DNA of 33,200 bases from Acetobacterium sp. (GCF_030652775.1 NZ_JAUSPS010000017.1:1-33200), one strand, 5' to 3'. Counted from the stretch's first letter, positions 1 through 9,023 are shown. Notes: generated by a model from the letters alone, not told the origin. Program-made: numbers and translations.

Positions 1-1
1 C

Positions 2-931
2 AAAACCATCTATGACTTTCAATATCAATCATTTTTGCGGGATATTTTTGATAGTCTAAAGAACGGCAAAGACCATATTTCTGAAGAAATTGACTGTAAC
101 AACCGGAATCTGCTGCTGATCGGCAGCCCCATCCGGGAGAAGGGTTTTGAAGAAAACTATATGATCATCATCCGTAACATGACCGCTGCTCGGCACATCC
201 AGGAAGAGCAACGAAAATTTATCAGCAGTGTTTCCCATGAGTTACGCACCCCCCTGACCACCATTATCGGTTATACCGATATGCTCACCCGCCGGCAAGT
301 GGCCGATCCGGAGATCCTCAATCGCTCACTTAATACCATTAATCGTGAAGGTCACCGACTTTTGCGACTGGTCGATAATCTTTTAAATGTTAACAAGTTT
401 GACAAGGCTGAGTTTGATTTTAAGAAAACAAACCTGAATATCGTTCTGCTGCTCTCCGAAGTGGTTGAACAAATGCAGATTAAAGCCAGCCAGTCCGAGG
501 TTGAAATCAACTATGTGTCCGAAGAACTGCCTGAGATTCTGGGCGATTATGACCGGCTTCAGCAGGTATTTATCAATATTATTCATAATGCTATCAAATA
601 TTCAAATCGCGGCGATATTATTGATGTCATTTCTGCTATTGAGGATAATCATATTGTGGTCTCGATCCGGGATTATGGCCCTGGTATTTCGGAAATTGAA
701 CAAAAACGAATTTTCAACGCTTTTTATCGGGTCGAAGAGGATCGCTCCCGCGGCTATGATGAAGGCGGTTCAGGGCTGGGTCTTTATATTGTTAAACAGA
801 TTGTCGAAAAACATGATGGAAAAATTGACATCGTCAGCCAGGTTGGCGAAGGAACCAATATTATTGTCACCTTTCCCATTCTGTCAGTCCTAATTTATGG
901 AGGTGATCAAGATGAAAAAAATACAAAGTAA
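2..931 (+). CDS. Sensor histidine kinase, 5'-truncated by the window edge
   Basis: This is the C-terminal part of a two-component sensor kinase that would autophosphorylate on His and pass the phosphate to a response regulator outside the window. The reading frame is open to base 2, so the first visible TTG/ATG-type codon near base 35 is not the real start. The first ~65 residues look like the end of a PAS-type sensor module. The HisKA H-box (SVSHELRTPL) has its His codon at 236-238. An HATPase_c domain follows, with N-box (NIIHNAIKYS), DYGPGIS and GGSGLGLYIVKQIV glycine boxes. The order PAS-HisKA-HATPase resembles WalK/PhoR-type kinases, but the missing N-terminus prevents a firm name. Its end overlaps the next gene by 20 bases, suggesting translational coupling. 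Confidence 0.93.
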   Translation, partial: KTIYDFQYQSFLRDIFDSLKNGKDHISEEIDCNNRNLLLIGSPIREKGFEENYMIIIRNMTAARHIQEEQRKFISSVSHELRTPLTTIIGYTDMLTRRQVADPEILNRSLNTINREGHRLLRLVDNLLNVNKFDKAEFDFKKTNLNIVLLLSEVVEQMQIKASQSEVEINYVSEELPEILGDYDRLQQVFINIIHNAIKYSNRGDIIDVISAIEDNHIVVSIRDYGPGISEIEQKRIFNAFYRVEEDRSRGYDEGGSGLGLYIVKQIVEKHDGKIDIVSQVGEGTNIIVTFPILSVLIYGGDQDEKNTK

Positions 932-2042
932 GATCGTTTCCTTTTGCTTCATCCTCTTAACGTTGTTCCTCAGCAGTGGTTGCCAGAATCTGTTTATACC
1001 GACCAACGTACCCGTTGTTTTGCGTTACAATCCGGTCTCAAATAATCCATCACCACAGCAAATCAGTATTCAATCTTATAACATGGCTTCTCCAGGAATC
1101 GTGCAGGACATCACCAAAAGCGGAAATAATCTGATTCTTTTCACTTTTGGCACCACCTATAATATTGACACCTATAATACCGAAACTCTGCAATTGTCTT
1201 CATTTGTGAATTCTGACAAAAAAGCCTTGAGCGCCCTCTATGACACCTTTGATACCGGCATCTATTATGCGCAAAAACTGATTGATCCGATAACGGGCAG
1301 CGTCGGTAGTCAGATTATCTGGTCTGATGTAAACCAAAATACTACCCGGGTCATTTCCCTTCCGGAAGAAAATGTCGTTCAACGATTTGGTATTGGTAAT
1401 TCCGGTCAGGTCGTCTATGCTAATAACAATAATCAAATTGTGCTGGCAAACACTGAAGGCAATCGCCAGGTTTATACTGTTCTAAACAACTATAATATCT
1501 TAGCAATTGACTATATTGATAAAGAAAAGGGCATTGTCTTTATTGCGACCAACCCCCAAAATGAAGAGCGGACGAATCTGTACTATGCAAAAATCAAGGA
1601 TGATTCTGACGAGTTAGCTTCTACCCTGATCGCTGAAAATGTCACCAGTTTTGAAATTAACGATTTGACTGATCAGGTTGTCTTTATTAAAAACAATGGC
1701 GATTCCCAATCAATTCGCACCTGGAACACCAGCGCCAGCACCTCCAGCGGCCTTGCCACCGGTAATTACGGATCTGCCCGCTTTACTCCAAATGGTGAAC
1801 GCATTGTCTTTACCCAGTCAACTCCGAATTCTGATAACCAGGCGGAATCGATCTGGATCATGGATGCCAGCGGAAAAAATTCACTCCAACTCACTGCGCC
1901 GCTTAACATCAACTCCGAGATCATCTGTCATCCTTACAAGTCAGTGCTTTTTTTCTCAGTCGAAAAAAGTTCTGATAGCATCATTTCTACTGATGAACAT
2001 ACCCTTTCCCAAACCTATCAGCTCACTTATAAAATAGACTGA
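912..2042 (+). CDS. Lipoprotein with TolB-like beta-propeller repeats
   Basis: A predicted exported lipoprotein of 376 residues. I chose the ATG at 912 over an in-frame ATG at 897 because a near-perfect Shine-Dalgarno (GGAGGTGATC, 899-908) sits just before it. The N-terminus has a signal peptide (MKKIQ then a hydrophobic stretch) and a lipobox LSSGC with Cys24. The rest is beta-rich, and the C-terminal third has a TolB/WD40-like unit (FTPNGERIVFTQS..., then IWIMDASGKNSLQLT). Members of such propeller families bind proteins or ligands at the surface; the partner is unknown. It overlaps the histidine kinase gene, so it may act as an accessory sensor of that signalling system. That is context, not proof. 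No enzyme motif is seen. Confidence 0.8.
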   Translation: MKKIQSKIVSFCFILLTLFLSSGCQNLFIPTNVPVVLRYNPVSNNPSPQQISIQSYNMASPGIVQDITKSGNNLILFTFGTTYNIDTYNTETLQLSSFVNSDKKALSALYDTFDTGIYYAQKLIDPITGSVGSQIIWSDVNQNTTRVISLPEENVVQRFGIGNSGQVVYANNNNQIVLANTEGNRQVYTVLNNYNILAIDYIDKEKGIVFIATNPQNEERTNLYYAKIKDDSDELASTLIAENVTSFEINDLTDQVVFIKNNGDSQSIRTWNTSASTSSGLATGNYGSARFTPNGERIVFTQSTPNSDNQAESIWIMDASGKNSLQLTAPLNINSEIICHPYKSVLFFSVEKSSDSIISTDEHTLSQTYQLTYKID

Positions 2043-2050
2043 GTCCAATA

Positions 2051-2088
2051 AAAAAAGCGACCGCTTTTAAATAGCGGTCGTTTTTTTT
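2051..2088. terminator. Bidirectional intrinsic terminator between lipoprotein gene and pyk
   Basis: An 8-bp stem, CGACCGCT (2058-2065) with AGCGGTCG (2073-2080), is preceded by a run of A (2051-2056) and followed by a run of T (2081-2088). Both transcripts converging here would end in a U-tract, so it can serve the kinase-lipoprotein operon and pyk alike. Confidence 0.9.
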
Positions 2089-2109
2089 GCTTAATTTTCA
2101 TCAATCTTA

Positions 2110-3852
2110 CTACTTCATCTGAACGCGGCCCTGATAAACAACCCCACGTTTGGGATCAACCGAGATCAGTTTACCGTGCTCCAGGGTATCCAGTGCCTTA
2201 ACAACATTAACGATAACTGGAATATCATAGTGCAGTCCGGCAATGGCTCCTTCTGAACTGAGTCCGCCTTCTTCGGTAATAATTGCCGATGCCAGCGGTA
2301 AGATCTGATTAACCTCAGGTGTCAGGGTTTTTACCACTAAAATATCACCTTCCTGAAAATCATCCAGATTAGCTGATGTAATTAGTTTAGCGTAGCCGGT
2401 TACCGGTTTTTTGCCAATACCGACACCGTTAATGATGGCATTTCCGACGGTATGAACCTTGATCATATTGGTATTTCCCTGAACACCCAGGGGAACACCC
2501 GCTGCAACTACTGCAATGTCACCAAATTTGACATAGCCCTGTTCTACTGCTTTTTTAACCGCATCCATAATCATACTATCGGTATCACCAAATTCCGGGG
2601 TATAAATACAATTGACTCCCCAAACCAGAGCTAGACGGCGAACTGTTGTCACCTTGTCGGTGACCGCCAGAATTCCACAATCTGGACGATATTTGGAAAT
2701 CATCCGGGCGGTGTGACCCGAAGATGTGGCGGCGATGATTGTCTGTGCGTCAAGCTGCAAGGACATCTGGCAAGCCCCTTCGCTGACGGCATTGGTAATG
2801 GTCAGCTCACCATGATCCGGTTTTTTTCGACGGGCATATTCTTCTGAATCTTCGCTTTTAACGACAATATTAAACATCGTTTTGACGGACTCAACAGGGT
2901 AAGATCCCGCCGCAGTTTCGCCGGATAACATCACTGCATCCGTTCCGTCAAATACGGCGTTTGCCACATCACCAACCTCGGCACGGGTTGGTCTGGGGTT
3001 GCGCATCATCGAATCCAGCATCTGGGTGGCGGTAATAACCGGTTTCCCGACAAGATTACATTTTCTGATAATGCTCTTTTGAACCAGCGGTACATCTTCG
3101 GCGGGTATTTCCACCCCCAAATCGCCTCTGGCAACCATGATTCCATCGGACACATTAAGAATCCGGTCGATGTTCTCGACCCCTTCCTGATTTTCAATTT
3201 TAGAAATAATGTCGATGAGATCCCCGCCATTATGTTCTAGCACCTTTCTAATCTCTAAAACATCATGGGGTTTTCTGACAAATGATGCCGCTACATAATC
3301 AACCTTTTGCTGGATCCCAAAAATAATATCACTGCGGTCTTTTTCTGTTAATGCTGGCAATTCAATGCTCATCCCCGGCAGGTTAATGCTTTTTTTGCTG
3401 CCCAGAGTTCCGCCATTTAAAATGCTACAAACCATCTCATCATCACAGACTTCTTCCACTTCCAGCTGAATTAAACCGTCATCGATCAGAATGCGACACC
3501 CCGGCGACACTTCGTTGGGAAGATTTTCATGTGATACACTGAATCGTTTTTCATTACCTGAAATGATTTCGGTGGTCAACGTTACCTTTTCTCCGGCAAC
3601 CAGTTCCACCTTTCCGGCACTCAGTTCTCCGGTTCTAATTTCCGGCCCCTTGGTGTCCAACATAATGGCAACGGGAATACCCAATTCTTTACGGACTTCT
3701 TTGATCCGCTGAATTCGTGCTGCATGTTCTTCATGACTACCGTGCGAAAAATTCAGCCGTGCCACATTCATCCCATTGAGAATAAGTTCTCTTAATATTT
3801 CCTTTGTATCTGCTGCTGGTCCCAGGGTGCAGACAATCTTTGTTTTTTTCAT
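2110..3852 (-). CDS. pyk: Pyruvate kinase with C-terminal PEP-utilizer-like domain
   Basis: Converts phosphoenolpyruvate and ADP to pyruvate and ATP, the last step of glycolysis, in the cytosol. The 580 residues fit the long Bacillus-type enzyme (catalytic core plus an extra C-terminal swivelling domain), not the ~470-residue short form. Visible core motifs are TKIVCTLGPA at the start, ARLNFSHGSH, MLDTKGPEIRTG, DIISKIENQEG (active-site Lys), MVARGDLGVEIP and ATQMLDSMMRNPRPTRAE. The extra domain ends in TEEGGLSSEGAIAG. Where PEP-utilizer domains normally have a Ser/Thr-His pair, this one has Ser533-Glu534, so it cannot carry a phospho-His there. The start has an AGAGG ribosome site. It follows dnaE and pfkA on the same strand after a 209-base gap, so it may be read from its own promoter. 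Confidence 0.97.
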   Translation of the reverse strand: MKKTKIVCTLGPAADTKEILRELILNGMNVARLNFSHGSHEEHAARIQRIKEVRKELGIPVAIMLDTKGPEIRTGELSAGKVELVAGEKVTLTTEIISGNEKRFSVSHENLPNEVSPGCRILIDDGLIQLEVEEVCDDEMVCSILNGGTLGSKKSINLPGMSIELPALTEKDRSDIIFGIQQKVDYVAASFVRKPHDVLEIRKVLEHNGGDLIDIISKIENQEGVENIDRILNVSDGIMVARGDLGVEIPAEDVPLVQKSIIRKCNLVGKPVITATQMLDSMMRNPRPTRAEVGDVANAVFDGTDAVMLSGETAAGSYPVESVKTMFNIVVKSEDSEEYARRKKPDHGELTITNAVSEGACQMSLQLDAQTIIAATSSGHTARMISKYRPDCGILAVTDKVTTVRRLALVWGVNCIYTPEFGDTDSMIMDAVKKAVEQGYVKFGDIAVVAAGVPLGVQGNTNMIKVHTVGNAIINGVGIGKKPVTGYAKLITSANLDDFQEGDILVVKTLTPEVNQILPLASAIITEEGGLSSEGAIAGLHYDIPVIVNVVKALDTLEHGKLISVDPKRGVVYQGRVQMK

Positions 3853-3932
3853 TTTCTACCTCTTTTCGTATTTAATTTCTATTTATAAAATAACCAATGC
3901 GGGAATTTTACTGATAGCTCCCTACTGCATCG

Positions 3933-3957
3933 TTATTGTTTATTGTTTATTGTTTAC
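3933..3957. repeat. Three tandem copies of TTATTGT upstream of pyk
   Basis: Three perfect 7-base units (3933-3953) plus a partial fourth lie in the 209-base pfkA-pyk gap (3853-4061). Their role is unknown and they may be simple slippage. The rest of the gap is AT-rich, with no terminator that I can see and no convincing promoter. Confidence 0.6.
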
Positions 3958-4061
3958 GACTCTGGCTAACCAGATTAATAATATTTTATCACTTATTTAT
4001 CATTTTTAAAGATCGATACTTCAGTCAATTGCGGATCGTTTATGGATTTTCCTGGCTTATT

Positions 4062-5018
4062 TTAAATGGATAATACTGAAGCCATATCATAAATATCCTG
4101 ACGGAAAATCTTTGGCATTTGCAAGGCTTCTTCAATGGGAATTCCCAGATAAGATCCACAACGCTGCGCCATAACCGTTCCTGTTTCTTTCTTGACAATA
4201 CTTAACACCGCATTGTACCCCATAAAGCTCGCCAGATTTCGATCCATGTTAGAGGGTGATCCCCCTCTTTGAATATAGCCAAGATTTGTACCCTTGGTTG
4301 TTACCTGGGTTTTCTCTTCAATCTTGATACAATAATCGCGGTAATTACCGCAACCCTCCGCCAGCATCACAATGCTGTGAAGTTTGCCCCGGTCTTTTCC
4401 CTGGAGCAGCCGTAAACAGATGGCATCTAAATCCGTTTCAACCTCCGGCAAAATCAACGCTTCTGCGCCCCCCGATAATCCCGAATAAAGGGCGATATCC
4501 CCGCATTTTCGACCCATTACCTGAACCACATTAATGCGATTATGGGAGTAAGTGGTATCTCTAATTTTACTAATGGCGTCCAGCGCTGTTGTCACGGCGG
4601 TATCAAAGCCGATGGTATAGTCAGAGAAACCCAGATCATTATCGATGGTACCGGGAATACCAATGACGCTAACCCCCTGTTTCTGAAGTGCCAGCGCACC
4701 ATTCATGCTTCCGTCTCCGCCGATAATGATCAGGTGTTGAATTCCATATTCTTCCAGAACATTGGCACTTTGCTTCACCCCGGCATCCGTTGCAAAAAAC
4801 TCGCTTCTGGAGGTTCGGAGAATGGTCCCGCCCCGCTGCAGAATGTCTGCCACCGAGTAAACACTAAACGGCGTAATATCCCCTTCCAGCAAACCTGCAA
4901 AGCCCCGATTAATCCCATACACTTCAACCTTATTATAGATTGCTGTTCGAACAATGGCACGAATACAGGCATTCATGCCAGGAGCATCGCCTCCGCTGGT
5001 TAAAACTCCAATTCTCAT
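4062..5018 (-). CDS. pfkA: ATP-dependent 6-phosphofructokinase
   Basis: Phosphorylates fructose-6-phosphate to fructose-1,6-bisphosphate, the committing step of glycolysis. The 318 residues match the usual bacterial PfkA (~320). Motifs are LTSGGDAPGMN near the N-terminus (ATP site), GGDGSMNG at 100-107 and PGTIDND at 122-128 with catalytic Asp126. Gly103 in GGDGS indicates ATP as donor; pyrophosphate-dependent enzymes have Asp there. MGRKCGDIAL is the substrate loop. The ATG directly abuts the dnaE stop (TAA then ATG), and its GGAGGT ribosome site lies inside the dnaE end, so the two are co-transcribed and probably translationally coupled. dnaE-pfkA-pyk is a known clostridial arrangement. Confidence 0.97.
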   Translation of the reverse strand: MRIGVLTSGGDAPGMNACIRAIVRTAIYNKVEVYGINRGFAGLLEGDITPFSVYSVADILQRGGTILRTSRSEFFATDAGVKQSANVLEEYGIQHLIIIGGDGSMNGALALQKQGVSVIGIPGTIDNDLGFSDYTIGFDTAVTTALDAISKIRDTTYSHNRINVVQVMGRKCGDIALYSGLSGGAEALILPEVETDLDAICLRLLQGKDRGKLHSIVMLAEGCGNYRDYCIKIEEKTQVTTKGTNLGYIQRGGSPSNMDRNLASFMGYNAVLSIVKKETGTVMAQRCGSYLGIPIEEALQMPKIFRQDIYDMASVLSI

Positions 5019-8000
5019 TTATTTTACCTCCACATTCTTTATTCCTAAAATTTGCCCTAATTCTGTGATCAATGTTTCTCCAAGGGTAACCCATAAGTCT
5101 TTATTGGCCCCAAAATGTTTATTTTCATTTTTCAGATGTAACACCACCGGAACCGGTCCCGGATACTTAATTAGAATCGATTTTACCGATTTTATCAAGG
5201 CTTTTTCTGTTAAATCACCTAAGCTCAAAACCAGTTTCTGGCGATTCTGCGTCCCGCCATTAGTCTCATAGGTTGACGTACTTTCTTTTAATTCATGGCT
5301 TTCTTTATTTTTAGGAGGCTCGCCAATGGGATAGATCTGAGCCGCAAGCACCGAAGTTCGCGCTTCTTCATTGTAATTAATCCGTCCTTTGATCACCACT
5401 GGCTGATCTGGTTTTAAATACCGACGATATTCATCATAGGTTTTTGGAAAAACCACCACCTCGATGCGTCCATATAAATCTTCCAGGGTCAGAAACGCCA
5501 TCATCTGGCCTTTCTTTGTCATCATGGTTTTCATTTCCACAATTAAACCGCCAATGCTGACCTGCTGTCCATCCCGGATACCGGCATCTTTTAAATCCTG
5601 ATAGCTGTCAACAATGTTAGAAAATAGCGTGACTGTTTTCTTGAGAATATCTTCATATTTTTCCAGCGGATGACCGGTAACGTAGAGACCTAAAACTTCT
5701 TTTTCCAAGGCCAGCCGTTCTTCTTTGGAAAATGGCGGCTTTTGCGGGAAATGATCTTCCTTCAAATTTGTCAGTTCTTTTGATCCGCCCAGTCCGGCCA
5801 TATCCAGCAGCGACATTTGTCCCGAGATGCGATCCTTCTTTTCCCGCTGTACCTGATCGACAATCAGTTCAGCAATTGCCAGCATTTGCGCCCGGCTGCT
5901 GCCGATGGCATCAAATGCGCCGCCCTTGATGAGACTTTCGATGCTTCGTCGGTTCAGGGATTTCAGATCTACCCGTTCACAGAAATCCCGGAGGTTCTGA
6001 AAATCGCCTTTGGCTTTGCGGGCTTCAATGATGGCGGCAATGGCATTTTTACCAAGACCTTTAACCGCTCCCAAGCCAAAACAGATGGAATTGCTGGAAA
6101 CACTGAACTTCTCGTAGCTGGCATTAATACTGGGTGGTAATACATGAATACCCATTTTTCGGCAATCTTCAATATATTTCGCCACTTTTTTCTCATCGTC
6201 CATAATACTGGACATTAAAGCCGCCATAAACTCGGTGGGATAATAGCATTTCAGCCAGGCTGTCTGATAGGCAATGACTGCATAAGCCGCAGCATGAGAC
6301 TTATTAAAAGCATATTTGGCAAAGTCTTTCATTTCTACAAAGATCTTTTTAGCGGCCGCTTCAGAGACACCACGGCGGATCGCACCGTCGACGATCACTT
6401 TTCCATCTTCATCGACTTCACCATGAATAAAGACCTCACCTTCAGCCTCCATCACGCTGCTCTTTTTCTTGGACATCGCCCGCCTGACCAGGTCACTTCG
6501 TCCCATCGAAAAACCAGCCACATCGCGAAATATCTGCATAACCTGTTCCTGATAAACCATACACCCATAGGTAACGTTGAGGATGTTCTCAAGAATGGGG
6601 TGATCATAGGCCGCCATAGACGGATTTTTCTTGTTTTCAATATAGCGGGGGATCTGATCCATCGGCCCGGGCCGATACAGTGAGATCCCGGCGATAATAT
6701 CTTCAAAACTGCCCGGCTGGAGTTCCTTGATAAACTGCTGCATGCCCCGGCTTTCCAATTGAAAAACACCAAGGGTATCACCTTTTGAGAGCATTTCATA
6801 GACCTTGACATCATCCATTTCCAGACTGTCCAGATCCGGCCGATTGCCGGTGCTATGCTCAATATTCTCCAGCGCATCGCGGATCACAGTTAAGGTTCGC
6901 AGACCCAGAAAATCCATTTTGAGCAGTCCCAGATCTTCCAATAAGCCCATCGGAAACTGAGTTGTGATCACATCGTTGTTTCGATATAGGGGGATATATT
7001 CCACCAGCGGCAAATCGGAAATAACCACCCCAGCCGCATGGGTGGAGGCATGCCGGGATAAACCTTCAATGGACTGGGCTGTTTTAATCAGTTTGGCAAT
7101 ATCGGCATCGCCATCTTCCATTTTTTTGAGTTCAGGGTTTTCCTTCAAGGCCTCCGCAATGGTAACATTGACGCCGGGATGAATGGGTATCTCTTTGGCG
7201 ACCCGATCGACCAGATTATAGGGCATATCCAACGCTCGGCCAACATCCCGGAGCGCACCCCGAGCCGCCATCGTTCCAAAGGTGATAATCTGTGCCACCC
7301 GGTCTTCTCCATACTTGTTCACTACGTAATCGATGACTTCTTGCCGCCGTTCATAACAAAAATCCACGTCAATATCCGGCATCGTAACCCGCTCCGGATT
7401 GAGAAAACGCTCGAACAGCAACTGATACTTGATGGGATCGATGGTGGTAATCCCCAAACTGTAGGCAACCAGACTGCCAGCGGCACTTCCCCGTCCCGGG
7501 CCAACCATAATCTGGTTGTCTTTGGCATACTTAATAAAATCCCAAACAATCAGAAAATAATCGTCAAAGCCCATATTGTGAATGGTATCCAATTCATAGG
7601 TCAAACGATCATGCAATTCTTTGGTCAGAGGTTGGTATTTATTTGTCATTCCGGTCATGCAAAGGCGTTTCAAATAGTCTTCGGCCTTTTCGCCGGAAGG
7701 CAATTCAAACTGCGGCAAATGGGTTTTTTCCAGGTCAAAACTGACCTGACAGCGTTTAGCAATACAGTTGGAATTTTCAATGGCTTCCGGCAGATCAGAA
7801 AAAAGTTTGCTCATTTCCGCCTGACTCTTTAAATAAAACTCATTGTTGGGAAAACGCATTCGTTTTTCTTCCGATACGGTGGCTGCTGTTTGGATACATA
7901 AAAGAATGTCATGGTTTTCACTATCCTCTTTACGGACATAATGAACGTCGTTGGTAGCGACCAGGGGGATGTTCATTTTTTTTGACAGCTGGATCATCCG

Positions 8001-8567
8001 CTCATTGATTAACGCTTCTTCGCGGAGCCGATGATCCTGAATTTCCAGAAAGAAATGATCTTTGCCGAAAATATTCTGATAAACAAGACATCGTTCTTCT
8101 GCTCCAGCCAGATCGTTGTTTAGAATCATTTGCGGAATTTCACCGGCAATGCAGGCCGACAGGCAGATAATTCCCTCACTGTATGTTCTTAAACAGTCAT
8201 GATCCACTCGGGGTTTATAATAAAATCCATCAATGAAACCTTTCGAGACAATCTTCATGAGGTTTTTATACCCTAGGTTGTTCTCAGCTAACAAAATAAG
8301 ATGAGCCCGTTCCTTATCATAGACCGGATCTTTTTGTTGAAGACTTCTTGGCGCTACATAGACTTCACAGCCAATCACCGGGTGGACCTTTTCTTTCAGG
8401 CAGGCCTTATAAAAATCAATGGCTCCAAAAAGAACCCCATGATCGGTCAACGCAACACTTTCCATGCCGCTTTGCGCCACCGCCTTGACCAGCTCATTGA
8501 TTCGGCCAAAACCATCCAACAGACTATATTCACTATGTACATGAAGATGTGTAAATTGTTTTTCCAT
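5019..8567 (-). CDS. dnaE: DNA polymerase III subunit alpha, DnaE type
   Basis: Replicative DNA polymerase subunit, 1182 residues from the chosen start. The order is an N-terminal PHP domain (HLHVHSEYSLLDG, then ALTDHG and GCEVYV), a palm with catalytic PDIDVDFC at 397-404 (Asp400 and Asp402, the third Asp in the later KMDFLGLR motif), thumb/fingers, a helix-hairpin-helix region, and an OB-fold near the C-terminus (VSIGGLIVEMKTMMTKKGQ). There is no PolC-type exonuclease insert. The frame stays open up to 8711, but I start at 8567 because homologues begin at the HLHVH motif and a good extended -10 promoter lies at 8638-8646. An ATG at 8603 is the alternative. The ribosome site for 8567 is weak. 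pfkA follows without a gap. Confidence 0.95.
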   Translation of the reverse strand: MEKQFTHLHVHSEYSLLDGFGRINELVKAVAQSGMESVALTDHGVLFGAIDFYKACLKEKVHPVIGCEVYVAPRSLQQKDPVYDKERAHLILLAENNLGYKNLMKIVSKGFIDGFYYKPRVDHDCLRTYSEGIICLSACIAGEIPQMILNNDLAGAEERCLVYQNIFGKDHFFLEIQDHRLREEALINERMIQLSKKMNIPLVATNDVHYVRKEDSENHDILLCIQTAATVSEEKRMRFPNNEFYLKSQAEMSKLFSDLPEAIENSNCIAKRCQVSFDLEKTHLPQFELPSGEKAEDYLKRLCMTGMTNKYQPLTKELHDRLTYELDTIHNMGFDDYFLIVWDFIKYAKDNQIMVGPGRGSAAGSLVAYSLGITTIDPIKYQLLFERFLNPERVTMPDIDVDFCYERRQEVIDYVVNKYGEDRVAQIITFGTMAARGALRDVGRALDMPYNLVDRVAKEIPIHPGVNVTIAEALKENPELKKMEDGDADIAKLIKTAQSIEGLSRHASTHAAGVVISDLPLVEYIPLYRNNDVITTQFPMGLLEDLGLLKMDFLGLRTLTVIRDALENIEHSTGNRPDLDSLEMDDVKVYEMLSKGDTLGVFQLESRGMQQFIKELQPGSFEDIIAGISLYRPGPMDQIPRYIENKKNPSMAAYDHPILENILNVTYGCMVYQEQVMQIFRDVAGFSMGRSDLVRRAMSKKKSSVMEAEGEVFIHGEVDEDGKVIVDGAIRRGVSEAAAKKIFVEMKDFAKYAFNKSHAAAYAVIAYQTAWLKCYYPTEFMAALMSSIMDDEKKVAKYIEDCRKMGIHVLPPSINASYEKFSVSSNSICFGLGAVKGLGKNAIAAIIEARKAKGDFQNLRDFCERVDLKSLNRRSIESLIKGGAFDAIGSSRAQMLAIAELIVDQVQREKKDRISGQMSLLDMAGLGGSKELTNLKEDHFPQKPPFSKEERLALEKEVLGLYVTGHPLEKYEDILKKTVTLFSNIVDSYQDLKDAGIRDGQQVSIGGLIVEMKTMMTKKGQMMAFLTLEDLYGRIEVVVFPKTYDEYRRYLKPDQPVVIKGRINYNEEARTSVLAAQIYPIGEPPKNKESHELKESTSTYETNGGTQNRQKLVLSLGDLTEKALIKSVKSILIKYPGPVPVVLHLKNENKHFGANKDLWVTLGETLITELGQILGIKNVEVK

Positions 8568-8637
8568 TATTTCTTTCACTTTACTATTAAAATTTAGTTT
8601 CATGCTTTTCTTATTATTTCCGATTTCTTTAGTTTTT

Positions 8638-8646
8638 ATTATAACA
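8638..8646 (-). promoter_or_regulatory. Candidate extended -10 promoter for dnaE-pfkA
   Basis: On the minus strand the sequence reads TGTTATAAT, a perfect extended -10 (TGnTATAAT). The -35 region, 17 bases upstream, is poor, as is common with extended -10 promoters. A start site about 7 bases downstream (near 8631) would exclude a protein start at 8711 and supports starts at 8603 or 8567. Confidence 0.6.
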
Positions 8647-8756
8647 TAGATTCTTAAAAATAAATAGATGTTTTGTCCCGGGCGGTTGAATTTGATCCCA
8701 GCACTAAACATCGATCACCTTTCCTTCATTATATACTATTTATCAATGATTATTAA

Positions 8757-8770
8757 ATTTCATTTGAAAT
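8757..8770. repeat. Short palindrome in the dnaE/glpK1 divergent region
   Basis: ATTTCA-TT-TGAAAT is a perfect 6-bp inverted repeat between the divergent dnaE and glpK1 promoters. It could be a regulator site, but it is short in an AT-rich stretch. Apart from this and the promoters listed, 8647-8833 shows nothing I can name. Confidence 0.4.
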
Positions 8771-8833
8771 GATTCACTTTAATCAGCAATTTATTTGTTA
8801 TTTTTTTAACGTTATTTTTTTTGCCGGTAATCC

Positions 8834-8862
8834 TTTACATTATTTCTGAGTTATGTTATTAT
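8834..8862 (+). promoter_or_regulatory. Strong sigma-A-type promoter of glpK1
   Basis: TTTACA (8834-8839), a 17-base spacer, and TATTAT (8857-8862) with a TGT just before it (extended -10). Transcription would begin about 8869, leaving a leader of about 210 bases before glpK1. Confidence 0.8.
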
Positions 8863-8865
8863 ATG

Positions 8866-8895
8866 TTCGTAAATAGTTTTACGATTGTTTACGAA
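8866..8895. promoter_or_regulatory. Operator-like inverted repeat at the glpK1 transcription start
   Basis: TTCGTAAA (8866-8873) and TTTACGAA (8888-8895) form an 8-bp inverted repeat with a 14-base spacer. A nested second pair, CGTAAA-TAGT-TTTACG, spans 8868-8883. So the half-site TTTACG occurs three times around the predicted +1. This looks like a repressor operator; the regulator is unknown. Confidence 0.5.
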
Positions 8896-8929
8896 AGATT
8901 TAATAATTTCATATATTGGCAGGAGTTAT

Positions 8930-8993
8930 GGAGGGCCGTACTTTCGTTTTTACATTAAGAGAATATGTAAATTTGTTAGTATGCGCTTTTTTT
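8930..8993 (+). promoter_or_regulatory. GlpP-type leader terminator/antiterminator of glpK1
   Basis: A 14-base box GGAGGGCCGTACTT (8930-8943) overlaps the 5' arm of a terminator-like hairpin. The outer stem pairs GCCGTAC (8935-8941) with GTATG-(C)-GC (8979-8986, one bulge). An inner stem pairs TTTACAT (8949-8955) with ATGTAAA (8965-8971). Seven T follow (8987-8993). The same box is found before glpA1. Bacillus GlpP is known to antiterminate at leaders of glycerol genes in the presence of glycerol-3-phosphate, and glpP lies just downstream, so this is the expected target. Confidence 0.72.
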
Positions 8994-9023
8994 GTTTGCC
9001 TTTATTCCTTTCTCTATGGTTTC

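Noticed and set aside
465..893. A 142-codon frame inside the histidine kinase gene
   Set aside because: It overlaps the HATPase domain in another frame, with no ribosome site or recognisable protein features.
3933..3957. The TTATTGT repeats as a CRISPR or iteron array
   Set aside because: The units are only 7 bases with no spacers, no cas or rep gene is near, and three copies fit simple slippage.
7179..7832. A 217-codon open frame on the plus strand within dnaE
   Set aside because: It is wholly antisense to the conserved DnaE polymerase core, has no good ribosome site, and its product has no domain-like pattern.
8568..8711. A 48-residue N-terminal extension of DnaE
   Set aside because: Homologues begin at HLHVH, the extension is unlike any domain, and the best promoter (8638-8646) lies inside it.
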